Origin: Micromonospora humi
GTDB taxonomy: Bacteria > Actinomycetota > Actinomycetes > Mycobacteriales > Micromonosporaceae
Length of the DNA: 64,000 bases
Assembly: GCF_900090105.1 (NCBI RefSeq)
Contig: NZ_FMDM01000013.1
Location: 124,001 to 188,000 of the forward strand
Direction of reading: 5' to 3'
Every line of letters begins with the position of its first letter. Position 1 is the stretch's first letter. A model generated the notes under the pieces. It saw only the letters and a list, made by a program, of their open reading frames with translations, was not told the origin of the DNA and ran no database searches. Below are positions 7,395 through 15,516 of the stretch, piece by piece. A program made the position numbers and the translations under genes.

Positions 7395-10300
7395 GTGGAG
7401 AACACCGGCTACCCCTGCCCCGGGTGCGGCGCACCGGCCGACCTCGCCGTCGGCTGCCGCGCCTGCGGTCGCCCGCCCTGTCCGCCCGCCGCCGAGGTGG
7501 TGCGGCTGGACCGGGAGATCGCCGCGTTGACCCCGCGGGTGGACGCGGCCCGGCTCGCGTACCAGGAACTGGCCGGCCGGCTGTCCACGGTCCGGCAGCG
7601 GCGGGCGGCGCTGGCCGCCCGGATCCGGGCGGAGATCCCCGCCCCGCGCCCGACCGCCACGCCGGTGCCGGTGCGGCCGGCGCCGCCCGCTCCCGTCCCG
7701 GTGCGCCCCGGCGGCGCGGAGACCTCCACCCGGGCGGTGCAGGGCCTGCTCTTCGTCCTCGGTGGACTGCTGCTCGGCACCGCCGCGGTGGTCTTCACCG
7801 CCGTCGCCTGGGCGGCGTTCGGGGTGGCCGGCCGGGCACTGATCCTGCTGGCCGTCACCGTGCTGGCGCTCGCCGCGCCGCTGGTGGCCCGCTCGCGCGG
7901 CCTGCGCGGCACCGCCGAGACGATCGCCGCGGTGGGGTTGCTGCTGGTGCTCCTGGACGGGTACGCGGCCTGGTCGGTGAACCTGTTCGGGGTGGCCGGC
8001 TGGCCGGGCAGCCGGTACGCCGCGCTGGTGGCGGCCGGGACCGCGGCGGTGGCGGCCGGGTACGCGCGGCTCAGCCGGCTGACCGCGCCGTGGTTCGCGG
8101 CGTGGCTGGCCGCGCAGCCGGTGCTGCCGCTGGCGGCGGCGGGTGCCCGGCCGACGGCGGCCGGGTGGGCGCTGGTCCTGACCGCGCTGGCGCTGGGTGA
8201 CCTCGTGGTGGTGGTCGCCCTGCGCCGGGTCGCCGGCGCCGCGTCGCGAGGGGGCGACGCGGCGCCGGCCGGTCCGGCGGTGCGGGCCGGGGTGGTGCTC
8301 GGCTGGTCGGGACACGGTGCGGCGCTGGCCCTGGCGGCCGGTTGCGCGCTGGTGCCGCTGGCCGTGGGCCGTGCCGCCGGCACCGCGTTGCTCGCCGGTG
8401 CGCCGCTGCTGATGGTGGCGCTGGCCCTGGTCGCGGGCGCGTTCGCGGCCGGCGGTCGGGTGCTGCGCGCGGAGGCCACCGGGCTGCTGGTGCCGGTGCT
8501 CGCGGCCGCGCTGGTGCGGCCGGTCGCCGCCGAGCGTCCCGGGCTGCTGCTCGTCGCGGCCGGGCTGGTGGTGGCCGCGCTCGCCGGTGCGGTCCGCGTG
8601 CTGCCGACCCGGCTGCGCACCGGGCCCCGGCTGGGCGCGTTCACCGTGGCGGCCGGCCTGGGGGCGGTCGCCGTGGTGTTGACCGGGCTGGTCGCCGCCG
8701 CCACCGTGATCGCCTCGTTCCCGGCCTGGCAGGGTGGCCGGGCGGTGCCGGCTCCGTCCTGGGGCTGGCAGTTGCCGCCGGCGCTGCTGTTCGCCGCCGC
8801 TGCGGTGGCGCTGCTGGCGCCCCGGGCCACCCGGCCGCTGGTCGGGGTGCTGGCGGCCGGGCTGACCGCCCTCGCCGTGCCGGCCGTGGTGGCCGTGCCC
8901 TGGCCGGTGGTGCTGGTCGCCGACCTCGCGGTGGCCGCCGCGTTGCTGCTGGTCGCCGTGCTCCGGCCGCGCCGGGGCCCGGTCACGGTGGTGGTCGCCG
9001 CGTCGACCGCCGGGCTGCTGGTCGGGCACGCGTTGCTGGTGGGCTGCGCCGCTCCGGCCGGGGCCGGGGCCGTGCTCGCGGTGACCGTTGGGCTCGGCGT
9101 GACGGCAGCCGCGCGGGGCCGGCGCGGGTCGGGGGCGCAGCCGGTGGTCGCCGGTGTCGCGCTGGCCGTGGCGCTGCTCGCCGTGCCGGCGGGGGTGGTC
9201 GTCGCGCTGTTCGGCCTGGGCGCGCCGCCGTGGTGGCAGCTTCGGGGCGGGGCCGCCGCCGTCGTGCTGCCGGTGGTCGCCGTCCTCGCGGTCCGTCGCG
9301 GGTGGCCGGACCTGAGCGGGTACGCCTCGGCGGGGCTCGCGGTGGCGCTCGCCGGTATCGGCTTCGGGCCGCTGGTCGTGCCCGGCGGGGAGCCGGTGGG
9401 GCTCTACGCGGTGGCGGGAGCGCTGCTGGCGCTCGCGGCCGGTGGCGGCGTCCGCCCGCCGCTCGCCCCGCGGGTGGTGGGCGTCGCGCTGGCCGGACTG
9501 GCGGTGCTGGCCGCCGTCCCGGCCGCGCTGGCGGTGCTGGGGGCCCTGCCGGTGCGGCCCTGGTCGGGCGCGCCCACGGTCGCGGCGGTCCCGGTGGGAG
9601 CGGGGCGCGCCGGGCTGGTGCTGCTGCTCCTGGGGGTGGTCGCGGCGGGGTATGCCCGGGCGGGCGGCGCTGCTCCGGGGTCCGTCCGGGGTTCCGGTTG
9701 GCGGTGGCCGGCGCTGGCCGGGCTGCCCTTCGTGGGCGTGGCGCTGCCGGTGCTGCTCGCGGCCGCCGGCGCGCCCTGGCCGGTGGTGCCGGCGGTGGCG
9801 TTCGGGACCGGGCTCGGCGCGCTGCTGACGGCCGCCGTCGCCGGCGCGTCGACGGTCGGGGTCTCGGGCGCGTCGGCGGTCGGGGTGGCCGGCGCGCGTC
9901 CGGCCGGCTCCTCGGTGGAGCGTGCGGCCAGGGCGTCGGGTGTGCGGGCGGTGGCGGTGCTGGTGCCGCTGGGGGCGGTGCTCGGCGGGTTCGGGTTCGG
10001 TGGCCTGCTGGCCACCCGCGCCGGGACGCTCGCCGGGCTGGGGGCGCTGGTGCTGGCCGGCATCGTGGTGGGGATCGCCGGCCGGTCGGCAGCGGTCCGG
10101 CTCACCGGTTGGCTGGCCACCGTGTCCGCGGCCACCGGTTTCGCGGTCACCGCCCCGCTGGCCGCCGGCCTGCCCCTGCGTACCGCCGCGTTCTCGGTCC
10201 TGGCCGTCGCCGCCGCCACCCTGCACGCGGCCCCGTCCCTGCGGTCCACCGGTCGCCTCGTCGATCTTGGACCTGTGGTGGTTGACGAAAGCAGCAACCC

Positions 10301-11009
10301 CGACAACCTGGGCGCCGCAAGTCCAAGATCGACGAGCCGGCGGTGGGGGGCTTCGGCGGTGCTGGAGGGTGTGGCGCAGGGGGTGGCCGTACTCGCGGTG
10401 CTGCTTGCGGGTGGGGCGCTGCGGTATGCGGCGGCGGTCTGCGTGCTGTGGGGGGTGGCGGTGGCGGTGCGGGTGGTGCGTCGGCGGGAGACATCGGGCG
10501 GGCGGACCGGTCTGGCGGCGGTCGCGGCCGGCAGCGAGCTGCTCGGCGGTTGGCTGCTGCTGGCTGCCGGTCAGGTGGCGGTGCTGGAGGCGTACACGGT
10601 GCCGGCGGCGCTGCTCGCCCTCGGCGCCGGCCTGCTGGCGCTGCGGCACCGGCCGGGGCTGACCAGCTGGTTGGCGCTCGGCCCAGGGCTGGGCGCGGCG
10701 CTGCTGCCCAGCCTGGTCTCGGTGCTGGCGGCGCCGGATTCGCAACCGCTGCGGCGGCTCGCGCTCGGCGTGGTGGCGCTCGGCGTGGTGTTCGGCGGGG
10801 CGGTCCGGCGCTGGCAGGCGCCGGTCGTGCTGGGCGCGGCGACGCTGGTGCCGTTGGCGTTGCACGAGCTGGCCCGGGGATGGGACCTGCTGCCCCGGTG
10901 GATCTTCCTCGCGCTGGGCGGGCTGCTGCTGATCGGCCTGGCGGCCACGTACGAGCGGCGGCGGCGTGACCTGGCCCGGCTGCGTGCGGCCGTCACCCGG
11001 CTGGGCTGA
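7395..11009 (+). CDS. Very large polytopic membrane protein with N-terminal zinc ribbon (SCO7613-C-type)
   Basis: A protein of about 1204 residues. The N-terminus has two CxxC pairs (CPGCG and CRACG), a probable zinc ribbon, followed by a short coiled coil (EIAALTPRVDAARLAYQELA), a Pro linker, and then about 1050 residues made almost entirely of Ala/Leu/Val/Gly-rich membrane helices, well over thirty. It resembles actinobacterial proteins annotated SCO7613 C-terminal domain-containing; no function is established. I chose GTG 7395 because it starts just before the zinc ribbon and upstream sequence is shadow frame of cutA. Residues about 955-980 are an atypical hydrophilic insert from a palindromic element at 10257-10336. 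Short 5-bp gap to map. Confidence 0.82.
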   Translation: MENTGYPCPGCGAPADLAVGCRACGRPPCPPAAEVVRLDREIAALTPRVDAARLAYQELAGRLSTVRQRRAALAARIRAEIPAPRPTATPVPVRPAPPAPVPVRPGGAETSTRAVQGLLFVLGGLLLGTAAVVFTAVAWAAFGVAGRALILLAVTVLALAAPLVARSRGLRGTAETIAAVGLLLVLLDGYAAWSVNLFGVAGWPGSRYAALVAAGTAAVAAGYARLSRLTAPWFAAWLAAQPVLPLAAAGARPTAAGWALVLTALALGDLVVVVALRRVAGAASRGGDAAPAGPAVRAGVVLGWSGHGAALALAAGCALVPLAVGRAAGTALLAGAPLLMVALALVAGAFAAGGRVLRAEATGLLVPVLAAALVRPVAAERPGLLLVAAGLVVAALAGAVRVLPTRLRTGPRLGAFTVAAGLGAVAVVLTGLVAAATVIASFPAWQGGRAVPAPSWGWQLPPALLFAAAAVALLAPRATRPLVGVLAAGLTALAVPAVVAVPWPVVLVADLAVAAALLLVAVLRPRRGPVTVVVAASTAGLLVGHALLVGCAAPAGAGAVLAVTVGLGVTAAARGRRGSGAQPVVAGVALAVALLAVPAGVVVALFGLGAPPWWQLRGGAAAVVLPVVAVLAVRRGWPDLSGYASAGLAVALAGIGFGPLVVPGGEPVGLYAVAGALLALAAGGGVRPPLAPRVVGVALAGLAVLAAVPAALAVLGALPVRPWSGAPTVAAVPVGAGRAGLVLLLLGVVAAGYARAGGAAPGSVRGSGWRWPALAGLPFVGVALPVLLAAAGAPWPVVPAVAFGTGLGALLTAAVAGASTVGVSGASAVGVAGARPAGSSVERAARASGVRAVAVLVPLGAVLGGFGFGGLLATRAGTLAGLGALVLAGIVVGIAGRSAAVRLTGWLATVSAATGFAVTAPLAAGLPLRTAAFSVLAVAAATLHAAPSLRSTGRLVDLGPVVVDESSNPDNLGAASPRSTSRRWGASAVLEGVAQGVAVLAVLLAGGALRYAAAVCVLWGVAVAVRVVRRRETSGGRTGLAAVAAGSELLGGWLLLAAGQVAVLEAYTVPAALLALGAGLLALRHRPGLTSWLALGPGLGAALLPSLVSVLAAPDSQPLRRLALGVVALGVVFGGAVRRWQAPVVLGAATLVPLALHELARGWDLLPRWIFLALGGLLLIGLAATYERRRRDLARLRAAVTRLG
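10257..10336. repeat. 80-bp palindromic element inserted inside the giant membrane protein gene
   Basis: A perfect 16-bp inverted repeat (10257-10272 and 10321-10336, core GTCGATCTTGGAC) flanks 48 bases that contain their own small hairpin (GGTTG ... CAACC). In the reading frame it encodes hydrophilic residues (PVVVDESSNPDNLG) within an otherwise hydrophobic helix array and keeps the frame open. It looks like a REP/MITE-type element captured in coding sequence. Confidence 0.7.
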
Positions 11010-11014
11010 CCAGG

Positions 11015-11797
11015 TCAGGAGCGCTGGGCGTCGGGGCGGCGGGTCAGCACCCGGGGGCCGGCCTCGGTGACCGCGACCGTGTGCTCGGAGTGGGCGGTGC
11101 GGGAGCCGTCGGCGGAGCGGATCGTCCAGCCGTCGTCGTCGACCCGGATCTTGTCGGTGCTGCGGCACAGCCAGGGCTCGATGGCGATGGTGAGGCCGGG
11201 GGACAGCTTCATGCCCCGGCGGGGGCGGCCGCTGTTGGCGACGTGCGGGGCCTCGTGCATGGTGCGGCCGATGCCGTGGCCGCCGAACTCGCCGTTGACC
11301 CGGTAGCCGTAGGAGTGGGCGACCTCGCCGATCGCGGCGGAGACGTCACCGAGGCGCCCGCCGGGCTGGGCGGCGGCGATGCCGGCCTCCAGCGCCACCT
11401 CGGTGGCCTCGATCAGCTTCAGGTCGGCCGGGTCGGGGGCGCCGACGACGAAGGAGAGCGCCGAGTCGGCGGCCCAGCCGTCGATGGTGACCGCCATGTC
11501 GATGCTGAGCAGGTCGCCGTCGCGCAGCACGTAGTCGTGCGGGAGGCCGTGCAGCACCGCGTCGTTGACCGACAGGCACAGCACGTTGCGGAACGGGCCG
11601 CGGCCGAACGAGGGGGAGTAGTCCCAGTAGCAGGATTCGGCGCCGCGTTCGGCGATCCGGCGGCGGGCGTGGTGCTCGATGTCCATCAGGTTGACGCCGA
11701 CCGCGGCGACGCCGCTCAGCTCGGCGAGCAGCTCGCCGACGAACTGGCCGGTGACCGCCATCCGGTCGATCTCGTTGGTGGACTTGAGCTCAATCAC
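11015..11797 (-). CDS. map: Type I methionine aminopeptidase
   Basis: A 260-residue cytosolic metalloprotease that removes N-terminal Met from new proteins. The dinuclear metal ligands are visible: Asp in LLSIDMAVTIDGWAADSA (two Asp positions), His in GHGIGRTMHE, Glu in IAIEPWL and the last Glu in SEHTVAV. FGGHGIG is the family signature. Start is GTG with no Shine-Dalgarno sequence, 6 bases after a TATAAA -10 box. Actinomycetes usually carry more than one map; this copy is divergent from a small HTH regulator and may be conditionally expressed. Confidence 0.93.
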   Translation of the reverse strand: MIELKSTNEIDRMAVTGQFVGELLAELSGVAAVGVNLMDIEHHARRRIAERGAESCYWDYSPSFGRGPFRNVLCLSVNDAVLHGLPHDYVLRDGDLLSIDMAVTIDGWAADSALSFVVGAPDPADLKLIEATEVALEAGIAAAQPGGRLGDVSAAIGEVAHSYGYRVNGEFGGHGIGRTMHEAPHVANSGRPRRGMKLSPGLTIAIEPWLCRSTDKIRVDDDGWTIRSADGSRTAHSEHTVAVTEAGPRVLTRRPDAQRS

Positions 11798-11811
11798 GGT
11801 ATTTTTATACC
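11798..11811. promoter_or_regulatory. AT-rich inverted repeat over the map -10 box
   Basis: GGTATTTTTATACC is a perfect 5-bp inverted repeat around AAAA/TTTT. Read on the minus strand it contains TATAAA, the -10 of map, 6 bases before GTG 11797. It lies in the 54-bp gap between map and the divergent HTH gene and is the most AT-rich spot nearby, so it is a good operator candidate for that regulator. Confidence 0.5.
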
Positions 11812-11839
11812 ACGCCCGGTCGGGGCGCTCCCGGAGGGA

Positions 11840-11845
11840 TATCCT
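11840..11845 (+). promoter_or_regulatory. -10 box for leaderless HTH regulator mRNA
   Basis: TATCCT ends exactly 6 bases before ATG 11852. GGAGGG at 11833-11838 lies upstream of it, at 13 bases from the start, too far for a normal ribosome binding site. Confidence 0.45.
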
Positions 11846-11851
11846 GCTGCC

Positions 11852-12118
11852 ATGGTTCGCCAGCCACTGACGCCCGAACAGATCGCCGCGGGCCGGCGTC
11901 TCGGTGCCGCGCTGCGCTCCGCGCGGGCCGGCCGCAGCCTCGTCGAGGTGGCCCTGGCGGCCGGCATCTCGCCCGAGACGCTGCGCAAGATCGAGGCGGG
12001 TCGCCTGCCCGCCCCGGCGTTCGGCACCGTGGTCGGTCTCAGCCGGGCCCTCGGCGTCCCGCTCGCCGACCTGGCCGACGTCTGGATCGCCGACCTGCCC
12101 GCCCGTCAGGCGTCCTGA
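11852..12118 (+). CDS. Small XRE-family HTH transcriptional regulator
   Basis: An 88-residue protein made of little more than one Cro/C1-type helix-turn-helix (about residues 15-70): LGAALRSARAGRSLVEVALA, then the recognition helix SPETLRKIEAGRLP and FGTVVGLSRALGVPLADLADVW. There is no ligand domain. It is divergent from map with 54 bp between starts, an arrangement that often means shared control of the intergenic region. Autoregulation and control of map are inferences. Confidence 0.85.
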   Translation: MVRQPLTPEQIAAGRRLGAALRSARAGRSLVEVALAAGISPETLRKIEAGRLPAPAFGTVVGLSRALGVPLADLADVWIADLPARQAS

Positions 12119-12250
12119 CGGCGGGGTAGGGCCAGCACCACCTCCGACCCGGGGGCTGACGGGATTACTAAGCGCTATTCATCTCGCCAAGATTGGTGAC
12201 GGAGAGTCGCCTACCGGAGTGCGGCTCGCGGCACCGGGGGGCGACACCGG

Positions 12251-13303
12251 ATGAGTTCTTCGACCTTGACGGCGCCGGACGCCCGGCGGGGCAGCGACTA
12301 CGCGCGCCTGTCCCGCCGGGTCGCCGAGGCGGGGCTGTTCGACCGGCGACCCGGCCGGTACGCGGTCCGCATCGCGCTCACCCTGGGCGCCTTCCTGGCC
12401 GGCTGGGTGCTGGTGGCGGCCGTCGGCGACTCCTGGTGGCAGGTCCCGCTGGCGGCCGTGATGGTGGTGGCCACCACCCAGGTCGCGTTCCTCGGGCACG
12501 ACGCCGGGCACCGGCAGATGTTCCGCCGGCGCGGGCCGAGCGAGGCGGCCGGCCTGGTCGCCGGCAACCTCGCGGTGGGGCTCAGCTACGGCTGGTGGGT
12601 GGACAAGCACAACCGGCACCACGCCAACCCGAACCACGCCGACGAGGACCCGGACGTCGGCGCGGGCGCGCTGGTCTGGACGTACGAGCAGGCGCTGGCG
12701 ACCCGGGGCCTGAGCCGGTGGATGGCCCGCCGGCAGGCGTGGCTGTTCTTCCCGATGCTGCTGCTGGAGGGGCTGGCGCTGCACGTGGCGAGCGTCCGGG
12801 CGCTGACCGGCCGGGAGCCGGACGGCCGGTGGCGGGTGCCGATGCGACACCGGGCCGTGGAGGCGCTGCTGCTCGCCGCGCACGGCGTCGGCTACGTCGG
12901 CCTGCTGCTGGCGGTGATGTCACCGGGCAGGGCACTGGTGTTCGCCGCCGTGCACCAGGGGCTCTGGGGCCTCTACATGGGATGCGCGTTCGCCCCGAAC
13001 CACAAGGGGATGCCGATGCCCACCGCCGACGACCGGCTCGACTACCTGCGCAAGCAGGTGCTCACCGCCCGCAACGTGCGTGGCGGGCGCCTCGTCGACC
13101 TGGCGCTGGGTGGCCTGAACTACCAGATCGAGCACCACCTGTTCCCGAACCTGCCGCGCGCCAACCTGCGCCGGGCCCGGCCGCTGGTCCGGGCGTACTG
13201 CGCCGAGCAGGGCATCCCGTACGCGGAGACCGGGCTGGTCGAGTCGTACCGGCAGGGCCTGGCGCACCTGCACGACGTGGGGCGACCGCTGCGCGCGGGG
13301 TGA
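12251..13303 (+). CDS. Membrane fatty-acid desaturase (acyl-lipid type)
   Basis: A 350-residue di-iron membrane desaturase with the three His boxes: HDAGH, HNRHH and the QIEHH box in YQIEHHLFPNLP. Four hydrophobic segments fit the usual topology. It introduces a cis double bond into acyl chains of membrane lipids using O2 and a reductant; position specificity is not readable. ATG 12251 is preceded by GGGGGG at 12236-12241. The 132 bp upstream include an AT-rich patch (12164-12184, with the palindrome AGCGCT) likely to hold the promoter. A terminator follows. Confidence 0.9.
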   Translation: MSSSTLTAPDARRGSDYARLSRRVAEAGLFDRRPGRYAVRIALTLGAFLAGWVLVAAVGDSWWQVPLAAVMVVATTQVAFLGHDAGHRQMFRRRGPSEAAGLVAGNLAVGLSYGWWVDKHNRHHANPNHADEDPDVGAGALVWTYEQALATRGLSRWMARRQAWLFFPMLLLEGLALHVASVRALTGREPDGRWRVPMRHRAVEALLLAAHGVGYVGLLLAVMSPGRALVFAAVHQGLWGLYMGCAFAPNHKGMPMPTADDRLDYLRKQVLTARNVRGGRLVDLALGGLNYQIEHHLFPNLPRANLRRARPLVRAYCAEQGIPYAETGLVESYRQGLAHLHDVGRPLRAG

Positions 13304-13313
13304 GCGCGGCGGG

Positions 13314-13348
13314 CCGGGCGGGGGCGTCGGGGGGACGTCCCCGCCCGG
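13314..13348. terminator. Bidirectional terminator between desaturase and lipoprotein genes
   Basis: CCGGGCGGGG (13314-13323) pairs perfectly with 13339-13348, and the enclosed bases can extend the stem. It sits between the convergent ends at 13303 and 13356. Confidence 0.65.
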
Positions 13349-13355
13349 TGTGGGC

Positions 13356-14126
13356 TCAGGCGCCGGCGCCGGAGAAGGCCTTCGCGATCTCCGCCGGGGC
13401 CTCCACGGTGTCGCCGGCCGCCGGGCGGCTCAGCTTGACCGGCGCGCCGAAGTCGGAGTAGGACGCGGTCATCGTGCCGTAGGACGCGTTGATCGGCGTC
13501 ATGTCCATCGTGAACGTGGTGAGCCGGCCCTCCGCGTCCACGGCGGCGGTGAACGGCAACGCCTTGGCCTTGTCACCCGCGGCGGCGAGCGCCCTGGCGT
13601 CGACGCCGGTGCGGGTGTAGTCGAGCGTGCCGGAGAACGCCCGGTCACCGTCGCGCCGCACGTCGACCACGGCCGAGAGCAGTTTCTTCACGCCGCCCGG
13701 GTCGTCGACCGGCATGATGCCCTTTCCGGTCGCCATGTGCATCCACTTCTTGCCGCTGCCGAGCCGCTCACCGAGCGCGCCGTCGAACCTGACCCAGGTG
13801 TCCTTGCCGATCACCAGCGTGCTGGCCTTGCCGAAGACGGGCAGGTCCAGGGTGGCCTGCATGGTGCGGGCCGTCGGGTCGGACACGCCGGAGGCGGTGA
13901 TCATCGCCGAGTCCAGCTTGACCCGCATGCTCTGCTCGTTGAGCCGGGCGATGGCGGCGGTCAGTTCCCCGGCCGCGTCCGCCGCCGGGGTCGCGGACGT
14001 GGCAGTGGTCGTGGCGGGCCGGTCGGCGGACGTGGCCGTGCCGGGCCGGTCCGCGCATCCGGTCGTGCCGAGGCCGAGCACCGCGACGAGCGCGACCCCC
14101 GTGGTCGCCAGCCGTCGTGTCGTCAT
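13356..14126 (-). CDS. Secreted lipoprotein, LppX/LprG-like
   Basis: A 256-residue lipoprotein with a type II signal peptide: MTTRR, hydrophobic core, and lipobox LGTTGC with Cys 24 as the lipidation site. A Thr/Ala-rich linker (about residues 25-50) precedes a domain with alternating strands (MRVKLDSAMITASG, MQATLDLPVFGKASTLVIG, AFSGTLDYTRTGVD, TTFTMDM) similar in layout to the LppX/LprAFG fold that binds lipids. Start ATG 14126 follows GGAGGAATC. It is monocistronic between two terminator-separated neighbours. The lipid-binding role is inferred. Confidence 0.8.
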   Translation of the reverse strand: MTTRRLATTGVALVAVLGLGTTGCADRPGTATSADRPATTTATSATPAADAAGELTAAIARLNEQSMRVKLDSAMITASGVSDPTARTMQATLDLPVFGKASTLVIGKDTWVRFDGALGERLGSGKKWMHMATGKGIMPVDDPGGVKKLLSAVVDVRRDGDRAFSGTLDYTRTGVDARALAAAGDKAKALPFTAAVDAEGRLTTFTMDMTPINASYGTMTASYSDFGAPVKLSRPAAGDTVEAPAEIAKAFSGAGA

Positions 14127-14256
14127 CTGTGGTGATTCCTCCGGGAGGGGCGGGGCCCGGCCGGGCGGCCGGACCGGCGCTCAATGTAGCGGTGCGTACC
14201 CGGTGACCGGTGCCCCTTCCCGGCGTACGCGGAAAGCCGCCGGTGCGGGCGGCCGG

Positions 14257-14262
14257 TAGGGT
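14257..14262 (+). promoter_or_regulatory. -10 box upstream of mini-ORF and FHA gene
   Basis: TAGGGT is 6 bases before ATG 14269, the same spacing as at other leaderless genes in the window. The predicted transcript starts at the mini-ORF. Confidence 0.45.
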
Positions 14263-14268
14263 CGTCGC

Positions 14269-14307
14269 ATGGTGGACGGGCACGACACGGTGCGGAGCGC
14301 GGCATGA
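14269..14307 (+). CDS. 12-codon leader mini-ORF coupled to the FHA gene
   Basis: ATG 14269 opens a 12-residue frame (MVDGHDTVRSAA) whose TGA (14305-14307) overlaps the FHA gene's ATG (14304) as ATGA. No Shine-Dalgarno lies before 14269, but a TAGGGT -10 box lies 6 bases upstream, so it would be translated from a leaderless mRNA. A likely role is delivering ribosomes to the FHA start by termination-reinitiation. The peptide itself may have no function. It could also be chance. Confidence 0.4.
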   Translation: MVDGHDTVRSAA

Positions 14308-15455
14308 GATTCGAGATCAGCAAGGTGCTGGACGCCATCGAGGGGCGGGTCAGCACCGATCCCTCGCTGGCGCGGGCCGTGGTCGACCTGGCCGAGGTGA
14401 TCCGGTGGCAGAACCTCGACGGCGGCCGGCCGGCCAGCCTGTTGCGGCTCGGGATGGTGATCGACGCGCTGTCCCGACAGATCGGCGAGGACAGCGTCCA
14501 GGTCTACGCGATCGTGCACCGGGCGCTGCTGTCCGACGCCGACCTGACCTCGAACGAGCGGATGGTGGTCCGCCGCTGGGCCGACGACGGCCTGGTCGAG
14601 GTGCTCGACCAGCCCGGCGACCGGATGCTCGAGGTGGCCGACCTGCTCGGCCTGCCGGTGCTCACCCGGGCCCGGCTCGACGGGCTGATCGGCAGGTACC
14701 CGTGGATCGGCCAGGCCGGTCGGGTGCTCGCCCCGGTTCCCGGCGCCGGCGGCCCGGTCTTCATCGCGCACGTCGGCGGCGGCCAGGACCCGGCCACCGG
14801 CAGCCGCTCGCCCGCCGGGGTCAAGCTGCTCTCCCGGCAGTGGCGCTGCCCCGAGCCGGGCTGCGCGCTCTTCGGCGGTGGCGGGGGCGGCGGCGCGTTC
14901 GCCGACCTGGCCGGGACGGACCGGGGCCCGTCCGAGCAGCCGCCGCCCACGCTGCGGACCGGCGCGCCGACCTGCCCCCGGCACGGCGCACGCCTCTCCG
15001 ACGCCGGTCAGCGCCCGCGTAGCGAGGTGCTGGCGGTGCGGATCGGGGGGTTGGTGCGGCGACGGTTCGTGCTCACCGAGACCGAGCCGGTGGCGGTCGG
15101 GCGGGCGCCGGACGGGCCCGGCGCGGTGCAGCTCGGCCAGTGGCTCAACGACGAGGCCCGGCGCTGGATCAGCCGCAGTCACGTCCGCTTCGACCTGGGG
15201 CGCGGGGGCGAGGTGGTGGTCACCGACACCAGCACCAACGGCTCCGGCGTACGCCCGGGCGGGTCGATGGTCGAGGCGGAGCGCATCCCGCTGCCGCCGC
15301 AGCAGTCCCGCACGCTCGGCGAGGGGGACCTGATCGAGCTCTACCCGGGCGTGCAGGTCGGGCGGGCCGCCGAGACGGCCAGCGACGCGACGTACACCCC
15401 GAACTCGGTGATGGCCGAGGCGCCGACCATGGCGATGCGGCTGCCGCGTCCCTGA
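14304..15455 (+). CDS. FHA-domain protein
   Basis: A 383-residue cytosolic protein. The N-terminal 135 residues are helical with no recognised domain (DAIEGRVSTDPSLARAVVDL). The middle has a His/Cys-containing segment with paired Cys (CPEPGCALF, then TCPRHG) that may bind zinc. The C-terminal FHA domain (about residues 245-345) has the phosphothreonine-binding set: GRAP, SRSHVRF and DTSTNGSGV. FHA domains read phospho-Thr made by Ser/Thr kinases, so the kinase at 3478-4938 is one possible partner, though unlinked. Start ATG overlaps the mini-ORF stop. Confidence 0.87.
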   Translation: MRFEISKVLDAIEGRVSTDPSLARAVVDLAEVIRWQNLDGGRPASLLRLGMVIDALSRQIGEDSVQVYAIVHRALLSDADLTSNERMVVRRWADDGLVEVLDQPGDRMLEVADLLGLPVLTRARLDGLIGRYPWIGQAGRVLAPVPGAGGPVFIAHVGGGQDPATGSRSPAGVKLLSRQWRCPEPGCALFGGGGGGGAFADLAGTDRGPSEQPPPTLRTGAPTCPRHGARLSDAGQRPRSEVLAVRIGGLVRRRFVLTETEPVAVGRAPDGPGAVQLGQWLNDEARRWISRSHVRFDLGRGGEVVVTDTSTNGSGVRPGGSMVEAERIPLPPQQSRTLGEGDLIELYPGVQVGRAAETASDATYTPNSVMAEAPTMAMRLPRP

Positions 15456-15466
15456 CCCGCACGCGA

Positions 15467-15503
15467 GAAGGGCGCCGGGACCGTCGTGGTCCCGGCGCCC
15501 TTC
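15467..15503. terminator. Bidirectional terminator between FHA gene and rocD
   Basis: A perfect 16-bp stem, GAAGGGCGCCGGGACC (15467-15482) with 15488-15503, and a GTCGT loop. T-rich bases follow on the plus strand. It lies 12 bp after the FHA stop and 13 bp after the convergent rocD stop. Confidence 0.85.
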
Positions 15504-15516
15504 TTCGGGTACGAGG

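Noticed and set aside
7344..11168. A 1274-codon minus-strand frame opposite the giant membrane protein
   Set aside because: Low-complexity His/Gln/Arg/Pro composition with no motif; it is the antisense of a Leu/Ala/Val-rich coding sequence.
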